From RPQJ01 sp963732375 (GTDB lineage Bacteria; Pseudomonadota; Gammaproteobacteria; Steroidobacterales; Steroidobacteraceae): a stretch of 64,000 nt of DNA. Shown piece by piece: positions 62,747 through 64,000 of this stretch (position 1 is the first letter of the stretch; each line of letters begins with the position of its first letter). Where the stretch lies: contig CAVSZE010000002.1 of assembly GCA_963732375.1 (NCBI GenBank), positions 124,001-188,000 on the forward strand, written 5' to 3'. The notes beneath the pieces are model-generated. The model did no database searches and was not told the DNA's origin. It was given only the letters and a program-made list of their open reading frames with translations. A program made the position numbers and the translations under genes.

Positions 62747-64000
62747 TCAGGGCCGCTGCACGCGAATCAGCGTCGGCTGGCCGTCCTCCACGTGCCAGCC
62801 GGGGAAATTCGCGATGGCAGTGTAGGCAGTGCCGTCGGGCGCGAATTCCACGTCGCGAGTGAACGTCACGCGACGCGGCATCGGAATCTGCTGCCACGTC
62901 TCGGTCGCGATGTCGAACGTATAGAGCGAGTCGCTCTGGTTTCCGTTGACCCACACGACGCCACGCGGACGATCGACGTTCAGCGCATAGGGTGTGTCGC
63001 CGCCCTTCGGCCGCAGCGGCAGGTCGAAACGCGTGAATTTGCCGCTCGCCGGATCGAATCGCACGATGGCCGACTCCGGAAACGCCGTGATCCACAGCTT
63101 GCCCTGGGCGTCGGTGCGCAACCTCCGCGGACCCTTGAAGGGCGTGGCAATCATCGTGATCTTGCCGGTGTCTGGGTCGATCGAGCCGATCTCGTCCGTG
63201 TGCAGACGTGCGAACCACACCTTGCCGTCGGGCGTGATGTCGATGCCGTAAGGCAGCGGCGTGCCGGTCGCCTGCCGGTCCACCGGCAGCCAGTTCGCGA
63301 GCGGTACCCCCCAGCTGATCAACTTGAAGATGAACCCGATCAGCCGGACGTTCAGCCACTCGCGGAATCCGCGCGTCGGCAGGTCGTACATCGTGAAGCG
63401 CTGGGTGCCGCGGTCGAACATCGCGACCTGGTTCGACAGTGCGACCGTGAACCACACGCGGTCTTTCTGGTCGATCCGGATCGTGTGCGGATAGAAGCCT
63501 TCCTTCATCTCGTGCAGCGTGAACGCCTTCGTCCCAGGGTCGAACTCCACGAGGCGGCGCTGCGCCGATGGCGTGATGAAGACGTGGCCGTCCACGCGCG
63601 ACTCGGCCAGCGAGTGCGCATTCGAGGTGCTGTCGTGCTTAGGAAAGTCCTTCATGCGCCCCGCGAGCAGGCCGCCGTTCTTTTCACCCTCGCGGTGCGG
63701 GATCCGGTAGACGGTGACCGCGTTGCTGCGCGGGTCGACTTCGTACAGCCGGTCCTGGATGTTGTCGGCCACATAGACCAGGCCATTGGCGGCCACCAGC
63801 ATGTCGTGGACCTGGCTGAAGATGTCACCGAGGGGCCACTCGGTGATCGTGATTCCGGCAAGCGCCGGGTCCCACGGCAGCGGGTCGGGAACCATTGCGG
63901 GGTTTTCGCGCAACTTGCGGTAGCCGGCAGACAACCGCCCGGGCAGCGTTTCCTGGTCCCCGCTCGACAGCCTCGAACCGTAGCGCATCATGCGTTTGAT
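62747..64000 (-). CDS. Beta-propeller protein (Vgb/SMP-30-like), 5' end missing
   Basis: The frame is open to the right edge, so the N-terminus is beyond 64000; an ATG at 63991 is in frame but probably internal. At least 410 residues contain repeated blades (GHVFITPSAQRRLVEFDPGTKAF, RVWFTVALSNQVAMFDRGT, KVWFARLHTDEIGSIDPDTG), as in virginiamycin B lyase and other NHL/SMP-30-like propellers. The first visible segment (RLSAGYRKLRENPAMVPDPLPWDP) looks like a linker from a preceding, perhaps cytochrome-like, domain. It is convergent with the quinoprotein gene, 46 bases away. Confidence 0.7.
   Translation of the reverse strand: MKRMMRYGSRLSSGDQETLPGRLSAGYRKLRENPAMVPDPLPWDPALAGITITEWPLGDIFSQVHDMLVAANGLVYVADNIQDRLYEVDPRSNAVTVYRIPHREGEKNGGLLAGRMKDFPKHDSTSNAHSLAESRVDGHVFITPSAQRRLVEFDPGTKAFTLHEMKEGFYPHTIRIDQKDRVWFTVALSNQVAMFDRGTQRFTMYDLPTRGFREWLNVRLIGFIFKLISWGVPLANWLPVDRQATGTPLPYGIDITPDGKVWFARLHTDEIGSIDPDTGKITMIATPFKGPRRLRTDAQGKLWITAFPESAIVRFDPASGKFTRFDLPLRPKGGDTPYALNVDRPRGVVWVNGNQSDSLYTFDIATETWQQIPMPRRVTFTRDVEFAPDGTAYTAIANFPGWHVEDGQPTLIRVQRP

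Overview
The window is uniformly GC-rich with strong third-position G/C bias and densely packed genes. The gene set suggests a free-living, respiring proteobacterium, most likely a gammaproteobacterium (type I MurB, a PA0069-type radical SAM gene with an E. coli-like SOS box, a complete ccoNOQP-G-fixH-I-S block, a biosynthetic IlvA with two ACT-like domains). That placement is inference. No rRNA, tRNA, CRISPR array, phage or transposase gene was seen.

Region by region. 1-2.3 kb: three putative lipoproteins on the minus strand, the last running off the left edge. 2.4-7.5 kb: a radical SAM protein with a near-perfect LexA box over its start, an MFS exporter, a TolB-like/TPR membrane protein and an alpha/beta hydrolase. 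7.5-13.4 kb: a class I amidotransferase, a Baeyer-Villiger-type monooxygenase divergent from an epoxide-hydrolase-like gene, a DUF1993 protein, a tandem GST-N protein, a ParE-toxin remnant and a RIO kinase. 13.5-23.2 kb: amino-acid and envelope metabolism (ilvA, glutamine synthetase-like, murB, DsbA-like, and ilvB and ilvH in divergent orientation). 23-30 kb: a YcaQ-like protein, thioesterase, zinc alcohol dehydrogenase overlapping a CIA30 gene, Omp85-like barrel, quinone reductase, [2Fe-2S] ferredoxin and PII. 30.4-33.4 kb: an FAD reductase followed by PHA synthase. 33.4-37.2 kb: a TetR / membrane-fusion / ABC ATPase / ABC permease efflux operon. 37.3-40.5 kb: a GGDEF-EAL signalling protein and a tandem universal stress protein.

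40.6-53.5 kb is the most coherent block: ccoNOQP, a small membrane gene, ccoG, a very short fixH-like gene, ccoI, ccoS and a SafE-family gene, then (beyond a convergent hsp20) a haem-PAS FixL-type kinase, FixJ, a receiver with Glu in place of the phospho-accepting Asp, and a VIT1/CCC1 transporter one base behind that receiver. I read it as a microaerobic-respiration island joining oxygen sensing, a high-affinity oxidase and metal handling. 53.5-56.2 kb carries CbpA, thioredoxin 2, a REP-like hairpin, a DUF2892 protein and a Crp/Fnr regulator. 56.2-64 kb carries pyruvate carboxylase, an isoaspartyl peptidase, a cytochrome c/PQQ propeller dehydrogenase and a second propeller protein cut by the right edge.

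Most stretches between genes are under 210 bases. The only one over 300 bases (30155-30472) is described as a feature. Long open frames antisense to the genes called here are products of the GC-rich codon usage and were left out.
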